A stretch of 64,000 bases of DNA from Aspidiotus rigidus (lineage: Eukaryota > Arthropoda > Insecta > Hemiptera > Diaspididae), in the NCBI GenBank assembly GCA_035079385.1, contig JAVHKY010000013.1, positions 18,164,001-18,228,000 of the forward strand, read 5' to 3'. This document shows positions 1-25,800 of this stretch, piece by piece. The notes under the pieces were generated by a model that saw only the letters and a list, made by a program, of their open reading frames with translations, was not told where the DNA came from and did not search any database. The stretch's first letter is position 1, and each line of letters opens with the position of its first letter. The position numbers and the translations under genes are program-made.

Positions 1-596
1 CTGGTACCACCTAAGCCACCGCCTAACCGACGCGGTAACCAGCCTTTGACAGTACGACCTCGTTCTACATCCACTAATACTCTTCTACCATCGATTTTCT
101 TACCGTCAGCGTGCTTGTACGCTGAATGCATATCACGCTCATGTTCGTATTCGATGAATGCGTAACCTTTAGGCTTACCCGTGTTTTGATCGTGTACGAG
201 GACGATCTTACGAATCGGACCCCAGACTTCGAATTCTCTCCGTAACTTCGATTCCGATGAGTCGTAATTGATACGGGCGACAAATAATGTCTTAAAAGCG
301 TCTACAGTGGCGTTTTTTATATTATGCGGATCCCATATAGCGATTTCTTGTTCCAATTTATACGCTACCTGTTCTGCACGTTCACGCTTGCGTCGTTCTT
401 TTCGTTCTTCGCGTGTTTCAACCTTGACTGGTGGCGGTGTATCCTTCGGATCTTCGAAATACTTAAGAAAGTCAACTACCCCGACATAACCACGATTCTT
501 CTTCTCGTATGGTAATTTACTCGTAGGAGGAAGATATCGTATAGGATCTCGAGGGTTAAATAAAGCTAATAGATTTGGTGGTAAAAACTGCGTCAT
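1..596 (-). CDS. SNRNP70: U1 snRNP 70 kDa protein, N-terminal part (gene runs off window)
   Basis: U1-70K binds stem-loop I of U1 snRNA and helps define 5' splice sites in the nucleus. The frame opens with ATG at 596-594 and stays open to the window edge (198 codons, no intron seen). It begins [19 protein letters not shown], the family's characteristic N-terminus, followed by a basic [16 protein letters not shown] helix and WDPHN. The RRM then shows RNP2 (LFVARI, about residue 104) and RNP1 (KGYAFIEY, about residue 144). Next come [32 protein letters not shown] and the start of the Gly-rich [10 protein letters not shown] linker. The C-terminal Arg-rich tail lies left of the window. The gene is head to head with hobbit. 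Identification rests on near-continuous motif agreement with the family; I see no plausible alternative. Confidence 0.97.
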   Translation of the reverse strand, partial: MTQFLPPNLLALFNPRDPIRYLPPTSKLPYEKKNRGYVGVVDFLKYFEDPKDTPPPVKVETREERKERRKRERAEQVAYKLEQEIAIWDPHNIKNATVDAFKTLFVARINYDSSESKLRREFEVWGPIRKIVLVHDQNTGKPKGYAFIEYEHERDMHSAYKHADGKKIDGRRVLVDVERGRTVKGWLPRRLGGGLGGT

Positions 597-1289
597 CTTA
601 CCGTAGGTTCATTGAGCTGACTTCAGACAAAAGATTGTGCGACAAAAATATTGTAGCAAATATAACTTTGAAGTTTTAACTATTGCAGAAGCATTGCAAA
701 CATGGCGTTCAACTTAATTGAAAAGATAGACTTGAACTATGAAGTGGAAGAGAACGTCGTAGCAACTACCAGAGAACATTACTGTAAAAGGTCGGGCATG
801 TACAAAATAACGGAAGTGATAACGACGTTCAAACGAACGATATTGCCCTTTGGAATGTATCTCAATATCATGCTTGACGAATGAATCATTACTGACCTAA
901 AACTGACGACTCACGTTCGGATAAACAATATTCGTGATTTTCATTGGATAAACTATTCTCGAGCATCAACACCAACGAATGACGTCAGATCATCTGTTAT
1001 CAAAATTCAAAATTTTTTATTGGATACGTTATTGCTGCTTGATAATGAGAATTATGATTCAAGCAGGATTCAAGTTTTTGCGCAATGTTCTGTGATTAAT
1101 ATTGTAATCCGAGAGATTCAAAATTTTATCGTTACACAGACGCACAGAGCGATGATATAAGTTTTATTTTACTAATCCAGTGAGTAAATCAATTCTTGCT
1201 ATGTCTTGCCATACATATTGTACAGCTTCAAGATCGCTTCATGGAAATTCAGTCATTTTCGTTCTTGCCTCGTCAGCTTTTGCCTGAAT
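597..1289. promoter_or_regulatory. Divergent promoter/5' UTR region between SNRNP70 and hobbit
   Basis: This 693-bp gap separates the two opposed start codons, so it must hold both promoters and 5' UTRs. It contains one TGACGTCA octamer at 980-987. An ORF at 702-884 (60 codons, good start context AAACATGGCG) lies on the hobbit strand; I recognise nothing in its product and treat it as a possible upstream ORF or 5' UTR, not a gene. The hobbit frame is open upstream of 1290 to a stop at 1185-1187 with no earlier in-frame ATG. Confidence 0.6.
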
Positions 1290-13460
<12,171 letters not shown>

Positions 13461-15243
13461 TATTTGTTTTCTATTTCCGTTTTAGTCAATTTTTCAAGTG
13501 AGAAGATGATACTGAGGAAGTCATATAAATTAAGAATAACTGAATGTCAATTGTGATTTTTTTATATTTTATGATTTAAGTGAATTACTAATTCAAGATT
13601 TGATTTGTTTTTAACTGGGTTATTAAAAACTTTTGTTGAAGAAATTGAAACGTTTCTTTTCACTTGTAAGTTTCACTACCTATGGAGAACGCACCTAGGC
13701 AACTGAGATTATATACTTGACTAAAAAGAGGTATCATTGTCAGCAATTTATCATATTAAAATATTAATAGAAGGCTGATATGTAGTACCTTAAGGATGAA
13801 CATAATAATGAGAGAGCATCCTTTTATCTAGAATAGCCGTGTGGAAAAATCAGTTGTTCATGGGTACGCAAAATAATGAAAATATCATTATAAATTACGC
13901 TTGCAAATTTCGAAAATCGTGAATATTGAAATAGCATTAAAAGTTTTTCCTTAAGTTTCTTTAGAGTTACGTGAATAATTTATCTTTAATTGATCATGCT
14001 TACTATTAAAGTCAGTTCTTAGTATTCTTTAATAGTGCCTACGTGTAAACCTTGATAACTTGAAGTAGAAAACTTTTGGAAACCTAATTATTATTTTATC
14101 CAAGTAGTGTCTTTGATTAATCATTTTCTTTGACCTCATCATGTAGAGTGTTACTTCGTCAAATGAGTTACCTTTTCCTCTTTGTGAAATATTTTACAAA
14201 AAGTGAGAAAAATCGAGTGTCCACTAATTAAAATTCAACATCCGCAACTGAAACATAGGAAAAAAAACAACTGGGTACTCGAATGGATACTGGGTTCAAT
14301 ATTCAATTTCTTAGGTAGTGTTCGAACCTCGGGCCGAAAGCAAAGAAGTAATAAACGAAACCTTTTTAGAACGGGCAACCTTTAAAACCGAAACAAATAT
14401 TCAATGTTTGCCATGGTAAAGAACGATTGAAATTGAAAGTTCATCTGGCGTCTCTTAATTGAAGCTATCAGAGCTCATAACCAATGAATTTGGCGTAATT
14501 TGTTTCAACTTTCTTGGGATATTCAGCTCTACAACCCTTATGAAATATATTTATCGCTCCACACTAGCATTATTCATTTCATGAACCGTTACTTGATCGT
14601 AAGAAAATTCTTAAAAGTACTTTTACTCTACTGTACTTCTATCAAATACCTCTCCAATAGACTTTTACTCAAAGACATGAGATTAAAAATAATTTTTTAC
14701 TTTTCCCACAAATTTCACGTGGAAAATACTCTTCATTTTAATTTCTGGCTGAAACTTCTGCAATTTCTACTTTCAAAATGAAAAGTTTCTGCAAAAGTTA
14801 ACCATCGTTACTATCTAATGGATTCTTATCCGGGCATTAACGGTGATGAAACTGCTTGAAATGAATCGTCAAACAGGACTTTTTTGAGTTCTTCGGATGC
14901 AGCATCGAATTCGTAAAATATTGTCATGTAAAAACGAGTTTCATCATTCTTTTCATCCGCTCGATTGTTCCCACGACCAACCGAATTTCTTTTTTTATTA
15001 TTAGATGATCGCTCTCCATCCTTTCGTGAGTACGTCACTGATGACAACTTCATAATTGTTCTGTATTTTTGCATCGAGCTTTCGATATGAATGTCATCGT
15101 TCCTAGTTTCGATCGCCTCCGATTTTAATGGATTCTGCGAGAATTCATACTCCTAGAGTCACTCATTCTCATTTGGCAATTACATCAATGAACAGAGCGC
15201 AGAGTACGAAAACAACAAACTTTATGTAATAATTTAGAACATT
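13461..15243. other. Intergenic region between convergent hobbit and MRPL50
   Basis: This AT-rich 1.8-kb gap receives the 3' UTRs of both genes. Possible poly(A) signals are ATTAAA at 13622 (plus) and ATTAAA at 15129-15124 (minus, about 115 nt after the MRPL50 stop). An 82-codon minus ORF at 14826-15074 (ends FQAVSSPLMPG) is unrecognised and lacks support as a gene; it may be chance or an exon remnant. Confidence 0.6.
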
Positions 15244-16614
15244 TTAAATATCTGGCCATGGATTCCCAGCATCGTGCCCCGTATAACCTAATTTCTTCGA
15301 TTTCAGCCCACTAACAATAGTGGAACTTCGGGGAAAGGCGGAAATTCCTCCGAATTTCGTGTCCGTCTCTGGATTAAAGCGCAAATAATCATACATGACG
15401 TGTAAATTAGGAGGTAAGTCCATCTTTTTGAGTTCATCGTACGGCGTAGTCTGATCGATCGGCGTGGTATAGAAAACGAAAACGCTACCTACAAACGAAA
15501 GTAATATATCGATGTTATTGAGAATCATTTTTGCATAAGTCATACCAATAAGATACGCACCTAAATCGTCCATTTTATGGAGCAGAGAATTCGGAACAGC
15601 ATAACTTAAATCATTTTTTAGAGCGCATAACAACTGGTATTTAGTGGATTTATCTAGTTTATGGTGCGGGTCGACGGAACCGGCGATTTCCTGAAAACGT
15701 GCATTCAGCACTTCCGATGCATTTTCTGGTGGTTCGTACGGTTGGACGTTTCTTAGAAATCTAACACAGAAGAAGTAAAAAAATTGTTGATCGAATACGA
15801 GGAAACGAATGTCGATGAACTACGTCAAGTTCATTTACCCGCGAGATTTCAAAGAATCTACTCTGCCTTGGATAGGAGCATTAGCCACGTATCTTTTTGG
15901 TAACCTTTTGACATTTCTGTGAACTTTTCCTCGATATCTTTGCGGAATTATCTGAAAATTTATAAAATTAAAAATTAAAATTAAAAGAAGTTCATTTATT
16001 TGGAGGAGGAAACTTTCAATTTTCTGGTCATTTGGTGGGGAAGAACGTTAAGAACGTATTTGATCTCAATCCATAGATTCAAACGAAGAGGAAGATGTTC
16101 GAGAGACGGTTCCAGAACGATATTGTAAAAAGAAAACTTCAAAATTCATCTAAATTTTAGTTAGAATTTTAAAGAATTTTCGTCGAGACAACAGCGCTCC
16201 TAGCGGTATTCTCTTCGAAATTGAGTAATTCAAAAATTCTCGAGTAATTTTCGGACAAATGAAGAATACGAAGATTATTTTAATTGAAATGTATTATAAT
16301 TTTAGAAGTAGTCAATCCGTAAGAGTTCGATGACAACTGAATGAATCTTCAATACTCAATTACGAGCATACATCGGGCTATTCTTGGTCGGTAACTCGAG
16401 AGAACTGATAAAGAGAAATCAGCGCTCGACGGTGATATGTGGTTTTTGCGTATTAAGCGGTCGGAAACCGCACGATTGATTTAAATTACGACGAATTGTC
16501 GAGAAAAAATAGATTTAAGCAAATTATTTTACTTACGAGTAACGATTTTACAGAATTAACCAAAATTTTCGAACTTTCGGTCGATATCACATGAGATATG
16601 AACGCCGCCATCAT
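15244..16614 (-). CDS. MRPL50: Mitochondrial large ribosomal subunit protein mL50
   Basis: mL50 is a structural protein of the mitochondrial 39S subunit, encoded in the nucleus. Four exons on the minus strand: 16614-16537, 15951-15839, 15760-15561 and 15488-15244. They join in phase with GT-AG introns (585, 78 and 72 bp) into 211 aa. Exon 1 supplies an acid-poor MMAAFISHVISTESSK leader with Ser and hydrophobic residues, fitting mitochondrial import. The body shows RGFLRNVQPYEPPE, the family signature AVPNSLLHKM, then FYTTPIDQTTPYDELKKMDL, PPNLHVMYDYLRFNPETDTK and FGGISAFPRSS. Length and motif order fit insect mRpL50. Two ATGs are in tandem (16614 and 16611); the second lies in TGATGGCGGC. The 72-bp third intron happens to be open in frame, so a naive ORF reads through it. 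The gene is head to head with MED13. Confidence 0.92.
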
Positions 16615-16821
16615 AATATTTAAGTCACATGACCCCTACCTGTCCAATCCTAATTCTACGTAGTCCGTTCTCCGCTTGTTGTCGTAATCCGCCATTTTAC
16701 GCGACTATGAAAGGTGAAATCTTCTTTTGCGATACGCGAAATTTTAATACTTTTTATCGATTAAGTTACGGTTTTTTTTCGTGCAAATGGTGTAATTAGT
16801 AGTTGTAAATATGGATAAACC
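16615..16821. promoter_or_regulatory. Compact bidirectional promoter of MRPL50 and MED13
   Basis: Only 207 bp separate the two start codons, so the genes must share a promoter region. Visible candidate motifs are GTCACATGAC (16624-16633, an M-box/E-box type site) and CCGCCATTTT (16689-16698, containing the YY1/Pho core GCCAT). GCCGCCATCAT also overlaps the MRPL50 start. The motif matches are by eye and factor binding is inference. Confidence 0.65.
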
Positions 16822-16825
16822 ATGA
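16811..16825 (+). promoter_or_regulatory. Four-codon upstream ORF overlapping the MED13 start codon
   Basis: ATG GAT AAA CCA TGA encodes MDKP and stops at 16823-16825. Its TGA overlaps the MED13 ATG (16822-16824) as ATGA. Such overlaps can permit termination followed by reinitiation; whether the upstream ATG is in the transcript depends on the unknown start site. Confidence 0.6.
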
Positions 16826-19800
16826 CGCACCCCAACCATGAAACCAACGGTGCCAGTTTAGAAGATTGTCATACAAATTTCTATGCTTTAGTAAGTACCC
16901 ATCATAATACTACATAGAATATCGAGCAAGAATATTCGAAAGATCTCTGGAAACGTTTATACAAGGCCTTGGACCCGAAGAATACGTTGACAATAATCTC
17001 GATAATAATTTTCTCCAAAATCTACAACCGTTTTTCGTCAATTTTTGCTGGATAGATATTTAGTGGTTTTTTGAGGTTTGCCAACGTTTTCCCATTCCCT
17101 TGCGTTATCACTTGAATTTTCTCTCGAATTCTGTCGTGAAAATTTTGGAAATTGTTTTACGCCCAGATTCTATTCGAAAATCCTCAACTTCGATGGAAAT
17201 CGTAGTCGATGATCAATTCTATTCGATTTGGTGAACGAGTGTCCTACTTGCTGGGTAATTCGTATAACACCTGTCTCTCGTTGGTCTTTATTCTCGATAG
17301 CCTTTGTTATTCGTTTTGTATCTTTTCTCGTCAAAAATTACTCTCACAATTGCTAATTGCTCGATTCACTCCATAATCTCGTATTCTTCATCTAGTGGAC
17401 ATACATTCACAAAGTACTGTTACTCGAAAAATTTTCAGGTTGTTTACATTCTACATGTGTGTTCTATTTTTGGTTATATTAAGAAGTTGCTCGAATACGA
17501 AAGTTCTAATATTGATATTGCTGTCTTCTAAGTTCCTAGATGATTGTTTACAATTAATGCAACAACTGTATGTGAAAGAGACGAAGTATTGAATGCGAGT
17601 TGCGAAAATTCAGTTCCTGCAAACGGTACGGATATGAATACCCGCCTATGATGTAATGTAATCTTCTCGAGGAATCCAAAAGTACAAAACTTACGCACCT
17701 TAAATCAAAGGCGAGAATAATATTGTTTTAGAAACTGTGCGTAGAAGAAATTTCGTCTGGAACGTTGGCGGTTACGTTTTGATTTTCTCGACTTAGAAAT
17801 GTTCAGCACGTACGGGATTATAACCTTGTATCGATTCGATCATCATTGAAGCGTTTAATAATTCTCGTCTAGTAAAAAAGGTAGCTCGCGATTATTTAAG
17901 AATGCTAGCTGCTCGCTCGTGATGCTTTTAATCCTGAAAAGACAATACGAAAATAGTACGCTATTCCAGAGGATTTAGTCATTATTCGAGGTCACAATCA
18001 GCTGATGGTATTCCAAACCCTGATAGCGTTTTTTTCTTTCGTATTGAATATATTTTTTTTTTTTTTGTTTCTCCGCGCTCTCTAAATATTTGAAATATGT
18101 AATTTGTATCGGCTAGCTCCTCCACATTTTTTATCTTCGTGGTAGAGATAACGAAGGAATGGAATTTCACGTTAATTGTCATCGGCTTTTAATATTTTTA
18201 TTTGTAGTCATGGTATGTTTCATCGTTGACCTCACTGCTCTCATCCGATATGGTATATAATTGTTCTACGTTTGATCCATCGTGACGTATCAAAATCGAG
18301 GGGAAAAAAGGAGTTGTATTTACGTATTTTACGGTAGCCGGCTGACGTGTTTTTTTTTCTACGATAAATAACGATCGTGTGTAAATGATATTATTTTTGA
18401 TTGTTTACTCATCGAAGTCGTTCTAATTATGAACCGAGAGTGGGAGAGATTGATTTTGTAATAATTGTCGTTAGTTGTCGTATTCGGTTATACTATAGTT
18501 CTATCGTGGTATCGTTTCTAGATAAGAGACTCGATTTATTAGGTTGTCGAACACGTAGATATAGCTGTTGTTTTTACGGCCGGAGAAGTTCACGGTTATG
18601 AGATAAATGTAGCTTATCAAGGTAGAGCTAGGCTGAACGATTGTTCTCGTCGCGAATTTATCGTCATTCTCGGCGGCGCTAGAATTTGAGAGAATTTCTT
18701 TCGCGGCTTCGCATCATCTGTGACCGTGGTAGAGTCGCCGGAGAAAATCGAGAGAGGCAGATTACGTTGTTGGTACAATCTGTGCCGTACGGCTGTCTTC
18801 CATCACTTTCCTTTATATACAGGAATTCATCGACCTAGTTTTACATTACCCGCTATTGCATATTCGCCGAAGAAACTGGCTGCGTGTGTACTGGTGCTAT
18901 TGGTTTTTAACGTGTGCTCGTCGTTATTGTGCACGCACTCTTTCTAGACCGACGAGAGACTCTCCTTTCTTTTTCCTTCGGACGGTGTGTGCGAGTATGC
19001 GTGTACGACCATGTGCGTAAATGTGAGAGAGCTTATTGGGTGTTCTGGGTTTCGGGTGTAGTGAAATGCGTGTGCGCGATTATTCTGTACTCTTAAAAAT
19101 TTTCGGTAAATGACGAAACGCCGCCGCCGACGTGTAGCGAGCGATTTTGCGGCTCGCGCGACGACGTTCGAGTGTCGTACGTTTCTCACCCGATTTGGGT
19201 AGAGGTACGGAAAATGTACGATACTTTTGGAATCGATCACCTGTACACGGTAAAATGCCGTAAAAAAGACGAAAAAAAAACTCGCCGAGTGTGCCGTGTA
19301 TGAAAGTACGACTTTGTAAAGTTGCTGGAGACGAAGAGTAATAACGTAGTCAGGAGAAGGATTCAATTCGAATGAGAGCGTAAATTTTCGCCGTAGAAAT
19401 CGGACAATTAATTTATGCAACATATGCTCGATCATATTTTAATATACATTCTCATTTTAAAAAGCATAAATTTTACAATCGATAAAAACGCCGGAGCGTG
19501 AGAGTGAGTGAGAAAGTATACGGTATTATACGTGAAAATTCTGCGAAAGCGATGTGACAACGTTGCATTGTTACCCATATTCAGGCTGTCCGTCGCGCAA
19601 GGCGAGTTTACAAAAATTATCGAATTTGCCACCTTATGTATATATATATGCACATTTATGTACACGATACGATATACGTACACAGAACTTCTCTCTTGTG
19701 TTGAACGAAACAATTTAGCATCACTTAGGTCCGTTTTTCACTTGATACGCGGTTAGAGAGGGTTGAAAATATTGCGGATTTCAAGGGTGGGTTAAGCGGC

Positions 19801-22800
19801 GTCGCGAGTCTTTCTTAGGTCGAACGTTGTTATTATACGGATTTTACGGTAGGATTACGCAAGGATTAACGAAGTGAAGATGAAGTAATTTCTATCGCTT
19901 CGATTGTTGCGCTGTAATTAAGAAATCGTCTTCGTTGGCGATTATGTCGGTACAGACTTTTTTTTCCGCCGAAGTTTTCTCTCGCATTTTAATTTTGTTT
20001 CTTTCGCCCTCGTAACGAAGGGCTGAATATTTTACGTCTGGTCTTAGGTATTCGTATCTCGTCGCGATTGGAAAAAACTCTCGGATTTTGTAGATCTTTC
20101 CTCAAATTCTGTGCGATAGGAATTCTAGATATCAGTTGGTGCTCTACAGCAGTTCTAAACATTTCACCTGTTACGATTGTCGAACAACCGGCGTGGATTT
20201 TGGTCTATGGTTCTGGAAATCATGAGCAGAATTGCTATTTGATGAAAAATCAGGATTGGTTTGGAGGAAGTTGTGAGTTGTGTACTCTGGTTAGGGTTTT
20301 ACAGTAGCTTTAAATATTTTACCGGTTACGATTGTCGAAAGACAGGTGTGGATTGTGGTCTGCGTTTCTGGAAGTTGTAAGTAGGATCGCTACTTTCTGG
20401 AAAACCAGGATAAATCTGGAGGAAACTCTAATACTTTGTATACTAGCGAGGACGCTGCAGCAGTTCTAAATCTTTCACCGGTTACGATTGTCGAAAAATA
20501 GGTGTGGATTTTGGTCCATGATTCTGTGGATCATAAGTAAAGTGGGATCACTGCTTTCTGAAAAATCAGGAATAATATGAGATTTTGTATCCTAGGTAGG
20601 ATTCTACAACACTTCCAAGTCTTTCACCGGTTACGATTGTCGAAAAACGGGCGTAGATTTTCGTCTATGGTTCTGGAAATCATGAGCAGGATCGCTACTT
20701 TCTGAAAAACGAGGATAGGAAGTTTTGAAATTTTGTTGTGGAATCAGGAAATTTCTTGAAAATTTGGGAATGGATCTTCGAACAAACTTTTTTTTTGAAA
20801 ATAAGAGAAAAAATTCAATGATGGTTTTCCTCTCTCTCTCTCTCTCTCTCTCTGCCTCCAAGAAGAACTCAAATTGTGCAACTCGATCAATTTTTTGCAC
20901 GAAAAAATATCTCCTCCCCTCCCCCCAACGTGTGTTATTAAATCCGCCTTTCAAATATTGAACTCTTGAAAATTTAATCAAGATCACTAATGTAACGAAA
21001 TTTTAAACGCCCTGTCGAAATTGACGAGAATTAGAGGATCTTTGGGATGCAGTTACGAGACAAATAAGATGCTGAAACAACTTGCAGCTCCCCTCTTTCA
21101 CGCTCAGGGAACCTATTTTACAGGGAATATGAACTTTCCTCCACACCACCCCGATAGTATAATAACTTTACTTTTTTTTTCTTCTCTTTCTTCTGTTTAG
21201 GGCTCAGAATTAAGTCGACTTTTCTTAAAACTTGTCCTCTAGTCTTCTTTCTTCGTCTCCAAAATCTCGAATACCTGTAGTTTACTCTCGGAAATTTTTT
21301 CAATTACCTAATGATGTTTGGAGTCCTCAAGTCCCCCTTGTGTAGCCTGACTATCCTATCTCTCCTAGATATCCCTCTCCCTAATTCTTAAGTCTGGGGA
21401 AAAAATGAGTAAAAAGATTTCCTCTTGAAAACTAACCTTTAAAAGCATCACGACTTGCTCGGTTCGGATGTCTGCTCCTGTTTATCAGAGGAGGAAAAGG
21501 AAAGACCTTTAGCCAGATTCAATTTGTAGTGGAGGCTCCATGGAAGTTTGGAGGGTAGATGAGGGGGTCTCCTTTTCTTCAGCCTACTGAAGTCGTATTT
21601 TTGGCTGATGGGGGGGGGGGGGGGGCTGGCTTACATAATTGTTGGAGAGCTCTCATTCCCTTCTCGTCTTCCCCTCCCTCCTACTTTGCTACGGATGTGT
21701 AAATTGATCGAAGTAAATTTTTTTTTTCCCAAATCATTTTTAGATGTAAGAAAAGATGATTTTTCTCTAATGAGCTCTTGAAATTCCAGTGGAAGGATTT
21801 TTAACAGGAATAATGTTGACGTTTTGAGTCAGAAAAAAAACTCCCTCTCCCCTCTATCTCCTTGAGAGTACGAAATTTCTCTTGAGAGAAAAGCCATTTC
21901 AAACGCCTATTCGTTGAAATATTCGATTAGTATGAAATGAATACTTGTTTTGAGAGACTTCATGAAATTTTCATCATAGGTGAGGCAGGGGGTAGAGGAG
22001 GAAATTCAGGTTTCAGGTTAAGCTTGATCATTTCGTGCCCATTGAGGTCTAGAGGCGGTTTAGGACGTGATTCTTCCTGTCATTATTACAGAAATTTTAC
22101 TTCTGAATCACTTTTTCTCTCCCGTCATCAGGAGTTTCATTTGAGGTTAAGAAGAAAAAAATAGTATTTCTTCCTTCTTTCGTAGCAAATCTGTCAATTT
22201 TTTCAACCAATCGTGTTGAATTCTTAGAAGCTTTGGGAAAACGTTTTTCTTTAGTCGCCAATTTCTTACAGATTTTGGAATTTTCAATTGATTTTCTTCT
22301 TGCCTCCCTCCTTAAACTCGCCATTCTTTGTAAAACCATGCTGCGTAAGCTTGAATCCTTCATTCAACAGGGTGGCTCCTTTTGTGGGAAAACTCGAAGT
22401 CAGGCATTTTTTTTTTTTGGTCAAAGTCATGAAGTTTTGAGAAAATCAAGAGAAGTCAGAGAAATTTAGCCAAGCTGTGCTTTTGGAGTGATGAGTAACC
22501 AAGATGATCCTCCGACCATCAGGAAAAATTTAGACCTGGGAAAATCGAGAAAAGGTCGGGGGGAGTCACAGAATTGGAAGAACGTGACTACCCCGGGGTT
22601 AAGTAGACAGGTTCGTTCTGAAAAAGTCGTAAAATCCTTGAAACTTGGCCCTTGACGCTCTGTGCATCAGCCCTTCACTCGGTCTCTGAGTGCTATCGCG
22701 CTCCCCAAATGTTTCAATGTTTTCAAATGCTCTCAATTGAAGTAATTAACCCATTTTGTCGCTTCAATTCCTTTCAGGCGCTCGTCTCAAATTGAGACCT

Positions 22801-25800
22801 CACGTCCTATTTTTTCATCCACGCTTCCTTGCGTAAACCCCTATCCTTGACCTCCGTCACGATCCTACTTAAATTCCATCAACAAAATCATTTCTGTAGA
22901 ATTTACCTCTTCTGCTGTATAGAAGGGTCCGAATCGGGTGTGCTGCAGTCTCCATTCAGGGCAACATCTCATATTTCCATATGAGAAACTCCGCTTCCTT
23001 ATTCCCCTGCCTCTCTCTTTTTCCCCTACTCATCCCAACGTCCAACGAATCCTCGTTATCTTACACTCGCCAAGTTCTTCCTCATCTGTAAAAACCGGCA
23101 TAAATTGACTTTGAGGAACATGACTCAGTGGACCTTGCAGGAAAGCAGTCACTGTGTTCACTTTCCATTCTATCATGTAGTCGAAATTTTTTCAAGTCCA
23201 ATTGCTTTACAAGGGTAGGTCAGTTTTTGCCGGACGGCACACGGTGGGACGCCAAAAATTTCAAAAAGATTCCCCCCCCCCCGACGGGATCCCTGTGTAA
23301 AACTTCAATTTCTTAGTCTTTTTTGAGCGCTCTTCCCAACGCGAAGAATTTATTTTAACCCGTCTGGGAATAGACCCTTTTTATCTCGCCTCCTGTCACC
23401 CCCAATGCTGATGATCTATTCGTTTAACACTTTATTTCTTGCCCTCCTCTCAATAACATCTAGCTTCTTCATTCTGTCCCTCCCTGCATCTCAAACTCTC
23501 TCTTGAATAATCCTGAAAAATTTATGAACCACTCTAACGCTACCACCTGATTCGTATTCATCCTTGTTGTCGTAATCTGCCCATAATCTTCAGTTTGGTT
23601 ACGAAACTTGTTAATTTAATAAGAAAAAAGTGGAGTAATAGCATGCTCGAATCAATATTATTTAGCCTATGATTCTTCAAAAATTATTGGAAATTCCGTA
23701 TATTAGTCGTTCTATTAGTCAAAAAATGATTTTCATTCATTCTCTTAGTCACTATGAGAAAATTGAAAAGTAGTATTACTTTCTGGAAAGGTCAGTGAAC
23801 TTTATTGCAAGTTCGATGTATCTTTTTGTATTTATATTCATCCGGATTGTAATGGAGCCGCTCTTCATGTATACCGCAAAACTCTTCATTTTTCTAAAAA
23901 TTTGCTCGAACACCTCTTTGTTGATAAAGATATGTGAACGACATGCCCCAAAAGAAAAGATCCCCTTTTCGATAGATATTTCTCTTTGAAAAATAAGAAC
24001 CAAATGAGAAATTACAATTTGGTGTACATCTTTTAGTAGTGCGACGTTGTGCAATACTACAAAGTAATGAGAGCGAGACTTCGTCGACGATTTCCCAGAG
24101 GTTTTACGATTCTTTAAAAATAGATAAATATTTTTCGCGATTGTTTTTACGCTCCGCACTTTTTGAAATCGAGCGTACATTTTTTCTTCTAGCGATAGTT
24201 TAATGTCTTATGCACTTCAAATCTGAGTATCTTTAAACTCGATATATTCGCTTTGTTGATTGTTGCTGATTTGGGAGTGTTTTTTTTCCTCATTCATTGA
24301 TCTCGCTGCACACGTGTACCCAAATCGGAGGAATGTGTTGAATTATTGGAAAAAAGTAGGAGGAAAAAACTAATTATCGATACGAACATACCGCGCTCAC
24401 TTCTTAGAAGCGTTCGCCTGTTGTATGTACGAATTATTTTTTCTTTCTGTTAATACTTTGTAGCTGTGTACAAAAATGCATTATAGTTTCTTCTGAGAAA
24501 TATTCCGCGGACGGATTATATGTGGTCATAGAGGCTATTTTATCATCGAGCTTATCAGTATTTGATGCGGTGGAATATTTTACAAATCGAGAACATAAAA
24601 AAGCTGTTCGGGCGTTCACTTCGTCGTTTGTGTTTCTTCACTATAATGTTGTCAAGAGTCATAAAAGTCACCAAATCCAAATCCCTTACATGAAAGCGAA
24701 TGTGTTACAAAATTGTGCCATGTGCAACACGACGCCTGATTTTTTATAAACATGTTGTAGATGACCTGAGAAATATACACTGCGTCGCAACGCGACAATG
24801 ACGTGCTTTTTCTGACATATAAGTTAATGAAAAAAATTGTTCAGGGTCGACAATTCTCACGCGGCCGTGGATTCTTGTAGCCTACTGTACGATCATCGAT
24901 TATTATATTTTTCGAAAGATGTACACTGTACGTTTCTCGATGAGAATTCTATGATGCTAAATCAGGGACGAAGGAGAAGAAGAACGCGAGGGAAAAGATC
25001 CCGAAAATTCTCATCTGTATTAGAATTCGGTCGATCGAAAGGAGTCGTAAAGTTCTTGCGAATACGATGTAATTACGATTTTACGCGACTAGTTTTTATC
25101 GAAATGTGAGATTCGGATGTAGTGTCTGTGCTGTGTGTTTAACCTTCGAGATTCGCTAGATGACAGCTTCTCGTTCCGTTCACGGTGATCCGGTCTCGAT
25201 ATTTCTGCGAAAGAAAGTAATGTCATCATTTTGAGTATTCCCTGAGGAAATCGCTGTGTAGTCCTATTCAACAAATCTTGTTATGTTTTCTCACTGTTAT
25301 GTCAAATCTCTGGTCAAGAGAAAGACCTTCGAAGCTTTGTGTAAATCTTCACGTTGAGTATTACAGTCTCAGTGGACAAATCCTATCCACTTCATACAAA
25401 GTCAGCTTAATTATGTTAGGATCAACATGTCCATCTTTACTTCAATCTGACTTATTCGAAACACTTCATCACTTGTCTGTCTCGTCATTAATGTAAACTT
25501 ACTCAATGTACCCAACTGCACCATCGAGCTCTCACCTCTGTCTAAAGGTGTGAGGAGGTTCAACATCCCTTCTCCGTACAGAGATCAGGGAGGAGACGAT
25601 AATTGAAATCTCTTATACAATTATTATCTGACGCGTAGCTTCGGTGCGAGATGAAAAGTGTAAGCAATTTCTCAATAGTTCGTCGACTTGATCTTTATCT
25701 CGTAATTTTAATCGTCAGTTTTTTTCTTTGTTCTTTATCGATCAAATGCTCGTATTAGTTTCGATGTAATGGTCCAATCTCAGTTTACACATTCAGCCTT

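Noticed and set aside
702..884. 60-codon ORF as a separate gene
   Set aside because: It has good start context but no recognisable product, and sits in the expected 5' region of hobbit.
14826..15074. 82-codon minus-strand ORF as a gene
   Set aside because: No recognised domain, low-complexity composition, and located between two convergent 3' ends.
15489..15560. Uninterrupted MRPL50 ORF through 15244-15711
   Set aside because: This 72-bp stretch has GTGCGT and TTTGTAG ends, and removing it restores the family motif order; the read-through residues have no counterpart in mL50.
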